The translations under genes were made by a program, and so were the position numbers. Positions 8,030 through 15,952 of a stretch of 64,000 bases of DNA are shown here, in pieces. Under the pieces are notes generated by a model that did not search any database, was not told the origin of the DNA, and saw only the letters and a program-made list of their open reading frames with translations. Source of the stretch: Venatoribacter pacificus (GTDB lineage: Bacteria > Pseudomonadota > Gammaproteobacteria > Pseudomonadales > Oceanobacteraceae); contig NZ_JAOANI010000022.1 of NCBI RefSeq assembly GCF_025318105.1, positions 155,873-219,872 of the forward strand, written 5' to 3'. The first letter of the stretch is position 1; the number at the start of each line of letters is the position of its first letter.

Positions 8030-8371
8030 GTGAACAGTGTATTGAGGGATCCCCGTGAAGAAGTTTCTGAGCTTCATCATGAGATTGTACGTGTTGGAAA
8101 CATGTTTCTAAAACAAGTGGAAAAGTATTCGATCTTAGAGCTCAAGGAGCATGACGATCCCACGTATGAAGATGTAGCAAAGGCTGCTCGATTGATGTCG
8201 CAGCTTCTTGAGGAAATTGCTTCTATCGGTGTCTACGGGGAAGAGAGGTTAGCATCAAATGCAGCTCAGGCTGCACTTTTCATGGAAAGAATGGCTATAG
8301 CCATTAGTAAGTGCAATCAAGAAGCTCTAGATGTGGCTGTATCAGAGCTCAAAGGTATGGCCTTAATTTAA
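8030..8371 (+). CDS. small helical protein, unknown
   Basis: GTG start at 8030 has AAGGAG seven bases upstream and lies downstream of a good promoter; in-frame codons before it fall inside the promoter. The 113-aa product is acidic and almost wholly helical, with Glu/Leu/Ala-rich heptads and no membrane segment. No family recognised. It is followed after 18 bases by a 43-aa gene and then a terminator, making a tidy two-gene unit at the right side of the accessory region. A regulator or small structural cargo are equally possible. Confidence 0.65.
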   Translation: MNSVLRDPREEVSELHHEIVRVGNMFLKQVEKYSILELKEHDDPTYEDVAKAARLMSQLLEEIASIGVYGEERLASNAAQAALFMERMAIAISKCNQEALDVAVSELKGMALI

Positions 8372-8389
8372 AACTAAAGGGGTAATAGT

Positions 8390-8521
8390 ATGAAACAACT
8401 GTCTAGTCACGAACGTGCACGGCTGCAAAAGCTGATCCGTGAGGGAAAAGCTGCTGTATCCCGTATTGAAAAGAACCTGACCATGGTTAACGAGCGTCTA
8501 TCAAGAAAGAACGCCGCCTAA
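8390..8521 (+). CDS. 43-aa basic helical peptide
   Basis: ATG preceded by AAAGGGG at seven bases. The peptide is one long amphipathic helix with many Arg, Lys and Glu (for example RARLQKLIREGKAAV and RIEKNLTMVNERL), so it is coiled-coil-like or nucleic-acid-binding. It sits between a small acidic gene and a strong terminator, so it is the last gene of that transcript. Too short for most gene callers. Function unknown. Confidence 0.6.
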   Translation: MKQLSSHERARLQKLIREGKAAVSRIEKNLTMVNERLSRKNAA

Positions 8522-8540
8522 TACAGGTTGCATGGTTTAG

Positions 8541-8567
8541 AAAGCCTCCCTTAAGGAGGCTTTTTTT
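8541..8567 (+). terminator. intrinsic terminator
   Basis: AAGCCTCC, short loop, GGAGGCTTTTTTT, 20 bases after the 43-aa gene. Confidence 0.9.
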
Positions 8568-8659
8568 ATGTCAAAATGAAATAAGAATACATGGTACACT
8601 TTTGGCACACATCTCCATCAACCACGATGGTCTGAAGGGCTACCAACCCGCATGATACG

Positions 8660-8743
8660 TGGCTTCTATGATAGCTGTGCCCTGTCCGCCTCTGGGCACC
8701 ACGAATATTAAAGAGCCCGCATAGCAATATGCGGGCTTTTTTA
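8660..8743 (+). ncRNA. candidate structured small RNA, unit 1
   Basis: Noncoding stretch with hairpin GTGCCC...GGGCAC followed by a terminator (AGCCCGCATA, loop gcaa, TATGCGGGCT, T6 at 8714-8743). A similar arrangement recurs about 150 bases downstream. A promoter is not clear. The possibility of a phage/satellite regulatory RNA is inference. Confidence 0.3.
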
Positions 8744-8810
8744 TTGCCTTTATGCAACGTCATCTCACTGTTCGATTCATCAGGGCCATCCATGGCCCTG
8801 CCCCTGCGGG

Positions 8811-8901
8811 CAGCCTGCGGCTGTGCAAATCAGTGCCGGACAGAGTGGTCCGCCCCTAGCACCAACCATTTCAAGAGCCGCACTAATGCGGGGCTTTTTA
8901 T
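8811..8901 (+). ncRNA. candidate structured small RNA, unit 2
   Basis: Related to unit 1: both contain a GTCCGCC...GCACCA core followed by an AGAGCC(C)GCA terminator ending in GGGCTTTTTAT. It is preceded by hairpins AGGGCCA/TGGCCCT (8782-8799) and CTGCCC/GGGCAG. No ORF is supported. Confidence 0.3.
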
Positions 8902-9288
8902 GCCCGCCGTTCAGGCTGCCACACATATGGTACACATTTTCTGATCAGGCGCGGTTCGGTTTCCGACTTCAATCGTCGATTACACGGTAAAGGCCTCTGC
9001 TTCTCTCTGAAAGTTACTGAGAAAAAGCAGACCAAAGAGCACGCGTTTTTAAAAAAGAACAAGACCAGAACGCCAAGAGGCAAACGGGACAAATAAAAAA
9101 CAACAGCCGAACCGATAGCCCGAGAGTTGGTAATGATGTCAAATTTACTGGCCCTAACATTGGCGATGCACGCTATTTCAATAACAACACCAACGACAGT
9201 TATTTCAAAACATCGACTCATTCACTACATAATTTTAACGCAATCATTTTTATTATTCATAAAGTCATTTCACTCTATCCATGAATAG
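8902..9288. other. boundary region, possible gene remnant
   Basis: A plus-strand frame open to a stop at 9094-9096 contains the phrase HTYGTHFLI near 8920-8946 and a Lys/Arg-rich tail. The phrase is faintly like a tyrosine-recombinase motif, but there is no start and no catalytic Tyr. The words ATGGTACAC at 8590 and 8927 flank the structured units. From 9097 to 9288 I see nothing. This may be the right junction of the accessory segment. Confidence 0.3.
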
Positions 9289-10428
9289 CTAAAAAACCCT
9301 TGCTAATAACTGAATTGCTGCATTTAAATCTTCTGGCTTGCAATAACTAAAGTTAAGTCTGATGGCCGGAGATTTAATGTCATCAGCACTATAAAAAACA
9401 TCTCCTGGCACAACGGCTACGCCTTTCTCCAAAGCCTTTTTTGCAATTTCCATTGGATCTCCCTGAGCAAGCCTCAGCCAGAGAAACATCCCACCCTCAA
9501 CTTCCGCATATGATACCTCTGGCGGAAGATGCTGATTAATTGCCTGAGCCAGCGCCAGGTAACGCTGGCGATAGTGGATTCGAACATTACGGAGATGCGC
9601 TTCAAATTCGGGGTGAGTGAAAACTTCCAGCATAACAGCCTGCATCGGTAAACTGCTATGCAAATCAGATGTCTGTTTAACTCTTATCAGGTGAGCAATC
9701 CATTCTTCGGGCCCGGTTACAGAGCCAAGCCGTAAACCCGGCGCTGATATTTTTGATGATGACCGTAACACCATGGCGTTCTCGGGGCAGAAAGATGATA
9801 CGAGGGGAAGATGTTCACCTGAAAACCGCAAGTCCCGATAAGGGGCATCTTCAATCAGCGTAACATTAAAAGCCTGGCACAATTTTGCGACGTCTTTCCG
9901 TGTTTGTAATGACCAGCTGATGCCCGTTGGGTTATGGAAATCAGGTACGGCATAAAACAGTTTGACCGACCTTGATGCAAATAATTGTTCCAGCGCCATG
10001 AGAGCCGGGCCGTTTGACGTCTGCACTACAGTATTAATGTTTGCCTGTGCCAGAGTGAATACCTGCAAAGCACCGAGATAACTCGGAGCTTCCAGCACAA
10101 TGTGATCCCCTGGATTAATGTACGTTCTGGCAATAAGGTCTAATCCCTGCTGAGAACCGGTTGTCACCAGCGCGCCATGCGACGTTTTAAGATCGCTAGT
10201 TACTCTCAGGTGGTCCAGCAGCGGCGCATACCCACGCGTCTCGCCATACTGAAAAACCTGTTTATTACCTGCCACCTTAATCAGCGCTTCCTGCAACAAG
10301 GCATGGGGAAATAAATCCGCCGCAGGCAGACCTCCGGCTAAGGATATAACGCCATCAGCAGTGGCCGCCCGGAGAATTTCACGTATATAGGATGAGCGAA
10401 GCTGTTGTACATGTCTTGCCGTCTGCAT
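9289..10428 (-). CDS. PLP-dependent aminotransferase (fold type I, 2-aminoadipate-transaminase-like)
   Basis: Enzyme of 379 aa from ATG 10428, which has GGAG six bases upstream; a TTG 21 bases further out is less likely. The class I/II aminotransferase fold is complete: N-terminal SLAGGLPAADLFP, the substrate/PLP segment VPDFHNPTG, the cofactor Asp region LIEDAPYRDL, and PLP lysine in SSSKISAPGLRLG. It resembles the stand-alone aminotransferase domain found in MocR-type regulators and LysN-like 2-aminoadipate transaminases. The substrate cannot be fixed. It is divergent from an AraC/GyrI-like regulator that may control it. Confidence 0.88.
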   Translation of the reverse strand: MQTARHVQQLRSSYIREILRAATADGVISLAGGLPAADLFPHALLQEALIKVAGNKQVFQYGETRGYAPLLDHLRVTSDLKTSHGALVTTGSQQGLDLIARTYINPGDHIVLEAPSYLGALQVFTLAQANINTVVQTSNGPALMALEQLFASRSVKLFYAVPDFHNPTGISWSLQTRKDVAKLCQAFNVTLIEDAPYRDLRFSGEHLPLVSSFCPENAMVLRSSSKISAPGLRLGSVTGPEEWIAHLIRVKQTSDLHSSLPMQAVMLEVFTHPEFEAHLRNVRIHYRQRYLALAQAINQHLPPEVSYAEVEGGMFLWLRLAQGDPMEIAKKALEKGVAVVPGDVFYSADDIKSPAIRLNFSYCKPEDLNAAIQLLARVF

Positions 10429-10583
10429 ATGGCTCTCCGCCTGTCTCAATTCTGTTATTAGTACTAAAAGACGGTATTGATAATATACTCCTCAAATAAT
10501 CGATAGATTGTTGGTATAACGCACATCCATTGTCGAAATATGCGCTTTCACATGTCGATATATGATGTCAGGGAGGAAATCTG

Positions 10584-11453
10584 TTGGACTATCATCAACG
10601 ATCGCGGATAAATAATGTGCTGTACGCTATCCACAAAGACATCTCAGCAGAACTGACCGCTAAAACATTGGCAGACGTTGCCTCTTATTCCGAGCAGCAC
10701 TTTCACCGGATTTTTCGTCAAGTTGTTGGTGAATCTGTTCATCAATACATCCGCCGCACACGGCTGGAACATGCCGCCAACCAACTGATATTTGAGCACC
10801 GCAGCAGCGTTCAGGAAATTGCCGAAAAGTGTGGCTTCCATTCGGTATCCTCATTCAGTCATGCGTTTAAGCAACTGTTTTCCGTTTCACCAGGAGCCTG
10901 GCGCTCTACCGGAAGCAAAAGCAGCGAGCCGCCTTATCTGAACGATCCGGAAATTGCAGCCGGCTATCAGCGGGTACAGAGTCGGGAGTTACCTCAACCG
11001 GATATTGTTACCCTGAAAAACCAGCCCGTTGCCTATGTCAGACACCAGGGCTATGGGCGAAACATTCGTCAGGCCTGGCAGACACTACAAGCCTGGGCGG
11101 CATCAGAAGGACGCAATAGCACACAACAAATCGCACTCCACCATAGCAATCCGGCCTGGGTGCCTCTGCCCAAATGCCGTTATGTTGCATGCATTGGCAT
11201 TGAAAAGCCGCTCACTCGCAGCGGAGTTGTGAACAGCATGGTTATTCCTGGAGGTGTGCATGCAGCATTTCGTCTGGAAGGCTGCTATGGCGATTTATTA
11301 CCTTATCTGAGTCGTATTATGGAGGAATGGCTCCCTCAGTCCGGTTTTAAAATGCAAACGACTCCAGCATTGGTCTGCTATGAAAAGAATCATTTTTTAG
11401 CTGAAGATGCTCATTTCAGGCTGGTCTTCAATTTGCCGGTTTCACTGATGTAA
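10584..11453 (+). CDS. AraC-family regulator with GyrI-like effector domain
   Basis: Protein of 289 aa; TTG start with GGAGG eight bases upstream. The N-terminal 105 residues are two HTH motifs of the AraC/XylS type (FHRIFRQVVGESV and IAEKCGFHSVSSFSHAFK). Residues about 130-289 form a GyrI/SbmC/Rob-like small-molecule binding domain. This SoxS-like plus GyrI architecture is known from Rob and from drug- or stress-responsive regulators. The 155-base divergent gap to the aminotransferase gene suggests shared control. Confidence 0.92.
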   Translation: MDYHQRSRINNVLYAIHKDISAELTAKTLADVASYSEQHFHRIFRQVVGESVHQYIRRTRLEHAANQLIFEHRSSVQEIAEKCGFHSVSSFSHAFKQLFSVSPGAWRSTGSKSSEPPYLNDPEIAAGYQRVQSRELPQPDIVTLKNQPVAYVRHQGYGRNIRQAWQTLQAWAASEGRNSTQQIALHHSNPAWVPLPKCRYVACIGIEKPLTRSGVVNSMVIPGGVHAAFRLEGCYGDLLPYLSRIMEEWLPQSGFKMQTTPALVCYEKNHFLAEDAHFRLVFNLPVSLM

Positions 11454-12346
11454 AGCCGTGGACAGATCAAACCAACACTGGCTGATGCTGCAACTCAGGA
11501 CATTTGCCAAACACAAGGCATAAGCCCTCTATAGCAGAACAGACCGATTCAGCACCTCAGGAACTTCCGCCTAAGGAGCGATAACAGAAGTGAGTTAGCA
11601 CGCTCAGAGGCTATATACCGTGCTCTTCAATATACTGATACACCTCAAGCATAATCAGACTGAACTTAATAGCTTTAATCTATAAGCTGTCCAATATATA
11701 AACTTAAAAAGCATTTGGGCTTTGATCACAAGCAGTCATCAAATCCAGCGTGATGCAGCTGCATGAGCCAATCTCCTAGCCTCCTTCACTCGGATTTTCA
11801 TCAGGCCCCTGATTGATCATTTTTTAAACAATTTAAACGGGTGTTACAAAGCGTGCGGGACAGGGGGATTTTTCTTCAACTTATGCTCAAAGTTATCCAC
11901 AGATTCTGTGGGTAACGCGTAACACGAACGCCATATAAAGTGTTTCAGTGCTAAAAACAACACTTAATTCTGCCCGATTTTAAAAAATATCCCTTGCATT
12001 GATGCCCTGCCGGCAAATCGGTCCTAAGCGCAAAAAAATACTGGAAAAGCCTTGATTTTCAAGGCTTTCCGCCGATTTGAATAATGCGCCGCCGGCGTAT
12101 TCGGCGTGCGTGTCAGGCATTCTGCGGGCTGCAGACAGTTATCGTCAGCTTATCCCTTAGTTATGCACAACACACTGTGCGTAAGTTAACAGGCTTTCAC
12201 TGAACAACCTGCCTGTGCATCCGCCTCCAGACACAAAAAGTTACCTTTTCAGAGACTTAGCTCAGCTTCCTTGAGCAATATCCCTTGCTGAATGAAAGGC
12301 CATTCGATTAACTGAGGAGTCTGCCGGCACCACAGGATTACCCGCT
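11454..12346. promoter_or_regulatory. long intergenic region with DnaA-box-like sites
   Basis: No supported gene in 893 bases. It holds TTATCCACA at 11893-11901, inside an imperfect dyad with GTGGGTAAC just downstream, and TTATGCACA at 12161-12169; both match the DnaA box TTATNCACA. A long hairpin AAAGCCTTGA/TCAAGGCTTT lies at 12046-12068. A similar motif block occurs upstream of argS and ilvD. From 11454 to about 11820 nothing is recognised. Confidence 0.55.
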
Positions 12347-14206
12347 TTGGAATTGCTCAAACGTATGCTCTTTCCGGTCATTATGCTGTTGCTGGCGGTC
12401 AGTTTCTGGAGCCGCCCCCAGCTACAGCAGATTGCAGCCGGTGTAGCCATCTTTCTGTTCGGTATGCTGTCGCTGGAGCGCGGTTTTCAGAGCTTCAGTG
12501 GCGGACTGATAGAGCGCATCCTGCAACGCTCAACCAGTACGACGGCAAAAGCTCTGGCCTTTGGTGTAGTCGCTACCACGTTAATGCAATCCAGCTCGCT
12601 GGTCTCAGTGCTGAGTATCTCGTTTCTGTCGGCCGGGCTGATTAACCTTGGTGCCGGCCTTGGGGTTATCTTCGGTGCCAATCTGGGCACCACCACCGGT
12701 GCCTGGCTGATTGCCGGCTTCGGTCTGGATATCAATCTGGCACAGCTGGCCATGCCGATGCTGGTGTTTGGTGTGATGCTGTTATTCCAGCCGAATAAGA
12801 GCCGCGCCGGAATTGGCCATATTCTCGCCGGTATGGGCTTTCTGTTTCTCGGCATCGATTACATGAAAGATGGCTTTGCTACCCTGCAGGGCAGTCTGGA
12901 TCTGAGCGCCGTCAGTCCGCAGGGCATCGCCGGGCTGCTGCTGTTTACGCTGTTTGGCATTATTGCCACGGTGGTGATGCAATCCAGTCACGCCACGCTG
13001 GTGCTGACCCTGACGGCGCTGGCCGCCGGTCATGTGCAGTATATGGATGCGCTGGCTCTGGCCATCGGTGCCAACGTTGGTACGACTGTTACCGCCATGC
13101 TTGGCAGCCTTGGCGCCAACACCGCCGGTAAGCGGCTGGCACTGGGGCATCTGTTGTTTAATCTGGCCACGGGGGCTGTCGCCTTACTGTTAATGCCCGT
13201 GCTGTTGTGGCTGGTCGAGCAGCTCAGCACCCTGCTCGGCATCAGCGCAGAGAACTACACCCTGAAGCTGGCACTGTTTCACACCTTGTTCAATCTGCTC
13301 GGTGTTGCCCTGATGGTGCCACAGTTGCCGCGTCTGCAACGCTGGTTAATGCGCCTGGTGCCAGAGCGCAGCAGTAACCGCATGCAGCCGCAGTATCTGA
13401 ACCAATCGGCCATGGAGTCACCGTCGGCAGCGGTTGCGGTAACGCGCAGCGAAAGCATCCGCCTGTATGGTTTATCCACCGATCTGATTTTGCAGGGGCT
13501 GGGCTGGCAGGTTGACGAATTTCATCGCGGCCAGCCGATTGCTTTACTCAGTGATCAGAGCCGCTCCGCCGTACATGCCAACCTGCAGCAGCTGTACGAA
13601 CAACAGGTAAAAGGCATTTACTCTGCCATCATCAGTTTTATCAGCAGTGCGCGGGAAAAAGCCAGCGGCCGTCAGGATGAACAACTGCGCGAGCTGCGCG
13701 CCGCCGACCACTATCTGATCGAGGCGATTAAAGGCGTAAAACACCTGCAGCGTAATCTGTTGTTTTATATTCACAGCGAAAATCCGGACATGGCGCAAGC
13801 CTACCAGCAGTTACGGCAGCAGATTGGTGATGTATTGCGGGCCATCCAACACGTCCGCCAGATTGATGATGTGGTGGAAAGCCGCCTCGCCCTCGACCAT
13901 CAGCTGCTGCTGACAGAACGCGACCGCGAACAATCCGACAGCCTGATCGAAGGCCTGATCCGCACCCGCAAAATCAGCGCCGAGATGGCCACCTCACTGA
14001 TGACCGATAAAGGCTACAGCCAGGAAGTGTGTCGTGCGCTGATTCAGGCTGCCCGCTATCTGTTTATTGATGATCAGAGCCCACAGGGAGAAACGCCAGA
14101 AAGCCTGCAGCTGGAGCACGCCGATCTGTCGGCGATTAACAAACAACTGGAACAGCAACGCAGTGAAGAAGACGCCGCCACACCGCCACCGGAGCAAGGC
14201 CTATGA
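12347..14206 (+). CDS. Na/Pi cotransporter family protein
   Basis: Inner-membrane protein of 619 aa (TTG start; ATG at 12365 is an alternative). Residues about 5-330 hold two inverted NptA/Na-Pi repeats, each with the signature QSSS (TTLMQSSSLVS and VVMQSSHATLV) and GANLGTT/GANVGTT. A long helical cytoplasmic PhoU-like domain follows (about 390-590). The family couples sodium to phosphate uptake or export. The stop overlaps the next small gene by four bases (ATGA), so they are translated together. Confidence 0.92.
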   Translation: MELLKRMLFPVIMLLLAVSFWSRPQLQQIAAGVAIFLFGMLSLERGFQSFSGGLIERILQRSTSTTAKALAFGVVATTLMQSSSLVSVLSISFLSAGLINLGAGLGVIFGANLGTTTGAWLIAGFGLDINLAQLAMPMLVFGVMLLFQPNKSRAGIGHILAGMGFLFLGIDYMKDGFATLQGSLDLSAVSPQGIAGLLLFTLFGIIATVVMQSSHATLVLTLTALAAGHVQYMDALALAIGANVGTTVTAMLGSLGANTAGKRLALGHLLFNLATGAVALLLMPVLLWLVEQLSTLLGISAENYTLKLALFHTLFNLLGVALMVPQLPRLQRWLMRLVPERSSNRMQPQYLNQSAMESPSAAVAVTRSESIRLYGLSTDLILQGLGWQVDEFHRGQPIALLSDQSRSAVHANLQQLYEQQVKGIYSAIISFISSAREKASGRQDEQLRELRAADHYLIEAIKGVKHLQRNLLFYIHSENPDMAQAYQQLRQQIGDVLRAIQHVRQIDDVVESRLALDHQLLLTERDREQSDSLIEGLIRTRKISAEMATSLMTDKGYSQEVCRALIQAARYLFIDDQSPQGETPESLQLEHADLSAINKQLEQQRSEEDAATPPPEQGL

Positions 14207-14466
14207 AATTTTCCAAACTGGTAAAGACGCTTAATGCGTTATTTAACAGCGGGCAGCGCCACAAACGGCGCCAGCGTGAAGAGCTGGCCGCAGCGCTGAT
14301 TAAACTGAAACACAAGCAGCATGAACTGAAAGAAAATCTGCACCAATGTGACAGCGAGCTTGAGCGGGCCGAGCTGGAAGAAAAAATATCCATACTGGCG
14401 GCCCAGCGGCGCAAGGGGCTGGATATGCTGCGCGAACTGGACAATAGCGAGGACGATAAAGTTTAG
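14203..14466 (+). CDS. 87-aa coiled-coil protein
   Basis: Overlaps the Na/Pi transporter stop by ATGA. The product is highly charged and entirely helical (RQREELAAALIKLKHKQHEL, then ELERAELEEKISILAAQ), typical of a coiled coil. No catalytic motif and no signal. Translational coupling suggests it serves the transporter, perhaps binding its PhoU-like tail. No family recognised. Confidence 0.7.
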   Translation: MKFSKLVKTLNALFNSGQRHKRRQREELAAALIKLKHKQHELKENLHQCDSELERAELEEKISILAAQRRKGLDMLRELDNSEDDKV

Positions 14467-14584
14467 CGCTGCCAGCGGCATAAAGAGGTCATCTGCGTCC
14501 TTTACCCGCATCGCAGAAACCGCTAGAGTCTTTGCCGCTTGCATGACTGCAACGCTACATCTGGCACCAGAAAAGGAATTCACC

Positions 14585-15259
14585 ATGTCGAACGTCGCCG
14601 GCAAAGCCTATGGAATGAACGTGCTCACCCCCCTGCGGTGGTGGACTGCCCTCTGGCAAAAACTGATTTTCTGGGTGGTGGTAAAAACCTTCCCCTATTT
14701 CCTCAAGGGCCTGCTGACCCTGTCTCTGATTCACTATGCACGCTGGACCATCATCAACCGCTGGTCGTTCCCTCGACTGGACAAGAGCCAGCCGAAAGAA
14801 AAACTCAGCTACAGCTACATGCTGTTTGAAAGTAATTTTAACGGCAGCTGGGATCAGTATATTGACTCCTTTTCATTTGCCATTCCCTCCGGCCTCGATA
14901 TGTTCTGGCGCTGGAATATCAAATACCCGAAATCGATTCCACTGCACGACTTTTATAATTACATCCGCTTTAACCAGATTGAGAGTGGGCACTATTACAA
15001 TGCCTACCCGCTGGCCGCAGCCAACGATGTAAAAACCGCACAGAAATTATTCACCAACCTCGGCACCTTCCAGCAAAATATTGCCAATCTGAATGATGAA
15101 GAATTTCTCCAGGCCTACCAGCAGTTCCTCGCCGACAATCAACACAGCCTGGGCAGCATGGGTGAAAGCCCGCTGATGAGCGCCTCGCATGAACTGGTGC
15201 AGGAACATCAGCACGCCAATATTATGATGGCCCGCGCGGCCGGCAAGCAGGAGGCCTGA
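14585..15259 (+). CDS. DyP-associated protein A, membrane-tethered paralog
   Basis: Start ATG 14585 is chosen for the AAGGAA site eight bases upstream, giving 224 aa. Residues about 17-55 are hydrophobic (WWTALWQKLIFWVVV, then FLKGLLTLSLI) and probably anchor it to the membrane. The rest resembles the next gene product: Y-x-x-F-x-S-N-F-x-G followed by Y at about residue 80, Trp-rich DMFWRW, and a helical tail. It is the first of three genes running into a DyP peroxidase, with short gaps, so it is probably a partner or companion of that enzyme. No named family known to me. Confidence 0.72.
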   Translation: MSNVAGKAYGMNVLTPLRWWTALWQKLIFWVVVKTFPYFLKGLLTLSLIHYARWTIINRWSFPRLDKSQPKEKLSYSYMLFESNFNGSWDQYIDSFSFAIPSGLDMFWRWNIKYPKSIPLHDFYNYIRFNQIESGHYYNAYPLAAANDVKTAQKLFTNLGTFQQNIANLNDEEFLQAYQQFLADNQHSLGSMGESPLMSASHELVQEHQHANIMMARAAGKQEA

Positions 15260-15261
15260 GC

Positions 15262-15891
15262 ATGGCGAACACTTTCGGAAATTCCTACGGCCTGACCACT
15301 CTGTGCCCGTTAATTAATGGCGTGCACGACGAGCAGTCCTCATACGATAAAATTACCCGCCGTCGTATCCAGCGCCTGGAAGAAGATGCCGGCAGCCCGT
15401 TTGCCCGCATTCCCAACACCTATTTTGCCCGTCTGTTTATCCTTAACGATGTGTTTTTTCAGCAGGGTAACGACGTTGCCCGCGACCACCTGAAATCCAA
15501 GTACCTGGTATTTACCAGTAACTTTCACGGCGAGCTGGAACCCTATCTGACAGGTATGTGGAACAACGCCGAAGCCGATATCCGCAGCCTGTGGCAATAC
15601 GCCGTCGCTTTCGACAAAGTGCAGAATGCTGACGACTTTGTCGCCTATATTAAAAAGTGCCAGCTGACCACCACGCTGTTTTTTAATGGCTCAAACGATG
15701 TAGCGCTGAAAGAACAATTAAAGGCGCTGTATGTGAAACAAGCCTTCAGTGAGTTTGCCCTCGCCCATCAGGGGCAGGATGCAACCGCATTACGCACCGC
15801 ATTCAATAACTTTATGGCAGAAATAAAACTGGATGACCTCAACCAGCCAAGCTGGACACCCGGTCAGACCCGCCTGCAAAACATGTACTGA
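15262..15891 (+). CDS. DyP-associated protein B, soluble paralog
   Basis: Product of 209 aa starting two bases after gene A's stop. It shares with A the pattern YLVFTSNFHG plus Y at about residue 82, the Asp/Leu/Trp segment ADIRSLW and a following helical region, but lacks the hydrophobic N-terminus. The opening GNSYGLTTLCPL mirrors GKAYGMNVLTPL of A. The pair therefore arose by duplication and probably forms a heteromer. It ends 61 bases before the DyP gene. The hydrophobic first partner suggests work at the inner face of the membrane. Function unknown. Confidence 0.72.
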   Translation: MANTFGNSYGLTTLCPLINGVHDEQSSYDKITRRRIQRLEEDAGSPFARIPNTYFARLFILNDVFFQQGNDVARDHLKSKYLVFTSNFHGELEPYLTGMWNNAEADIRSLWQYAVAFDKVQNADDFVAYIKKCQLTTTLFFNGSNDVALKEQLKALYVKQAFSEFALAHQGQDATALRTAFNNFMAEIKLDDLNQPSWTPGQTRLQNMY

Positions 15892-15952
15892 TATTTCAGG
15901 GATTATTTCCGCACACGGCCTGATACCGCCGCTGGGCGCACAAGGATTGATT

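Noticed and set aside
8902..9096. Tyrosine-recombinase remnant
   Set aside because: Only one short phrase resembles the motif, there is no start or catalytic Tyr, and chance similarity is likely.
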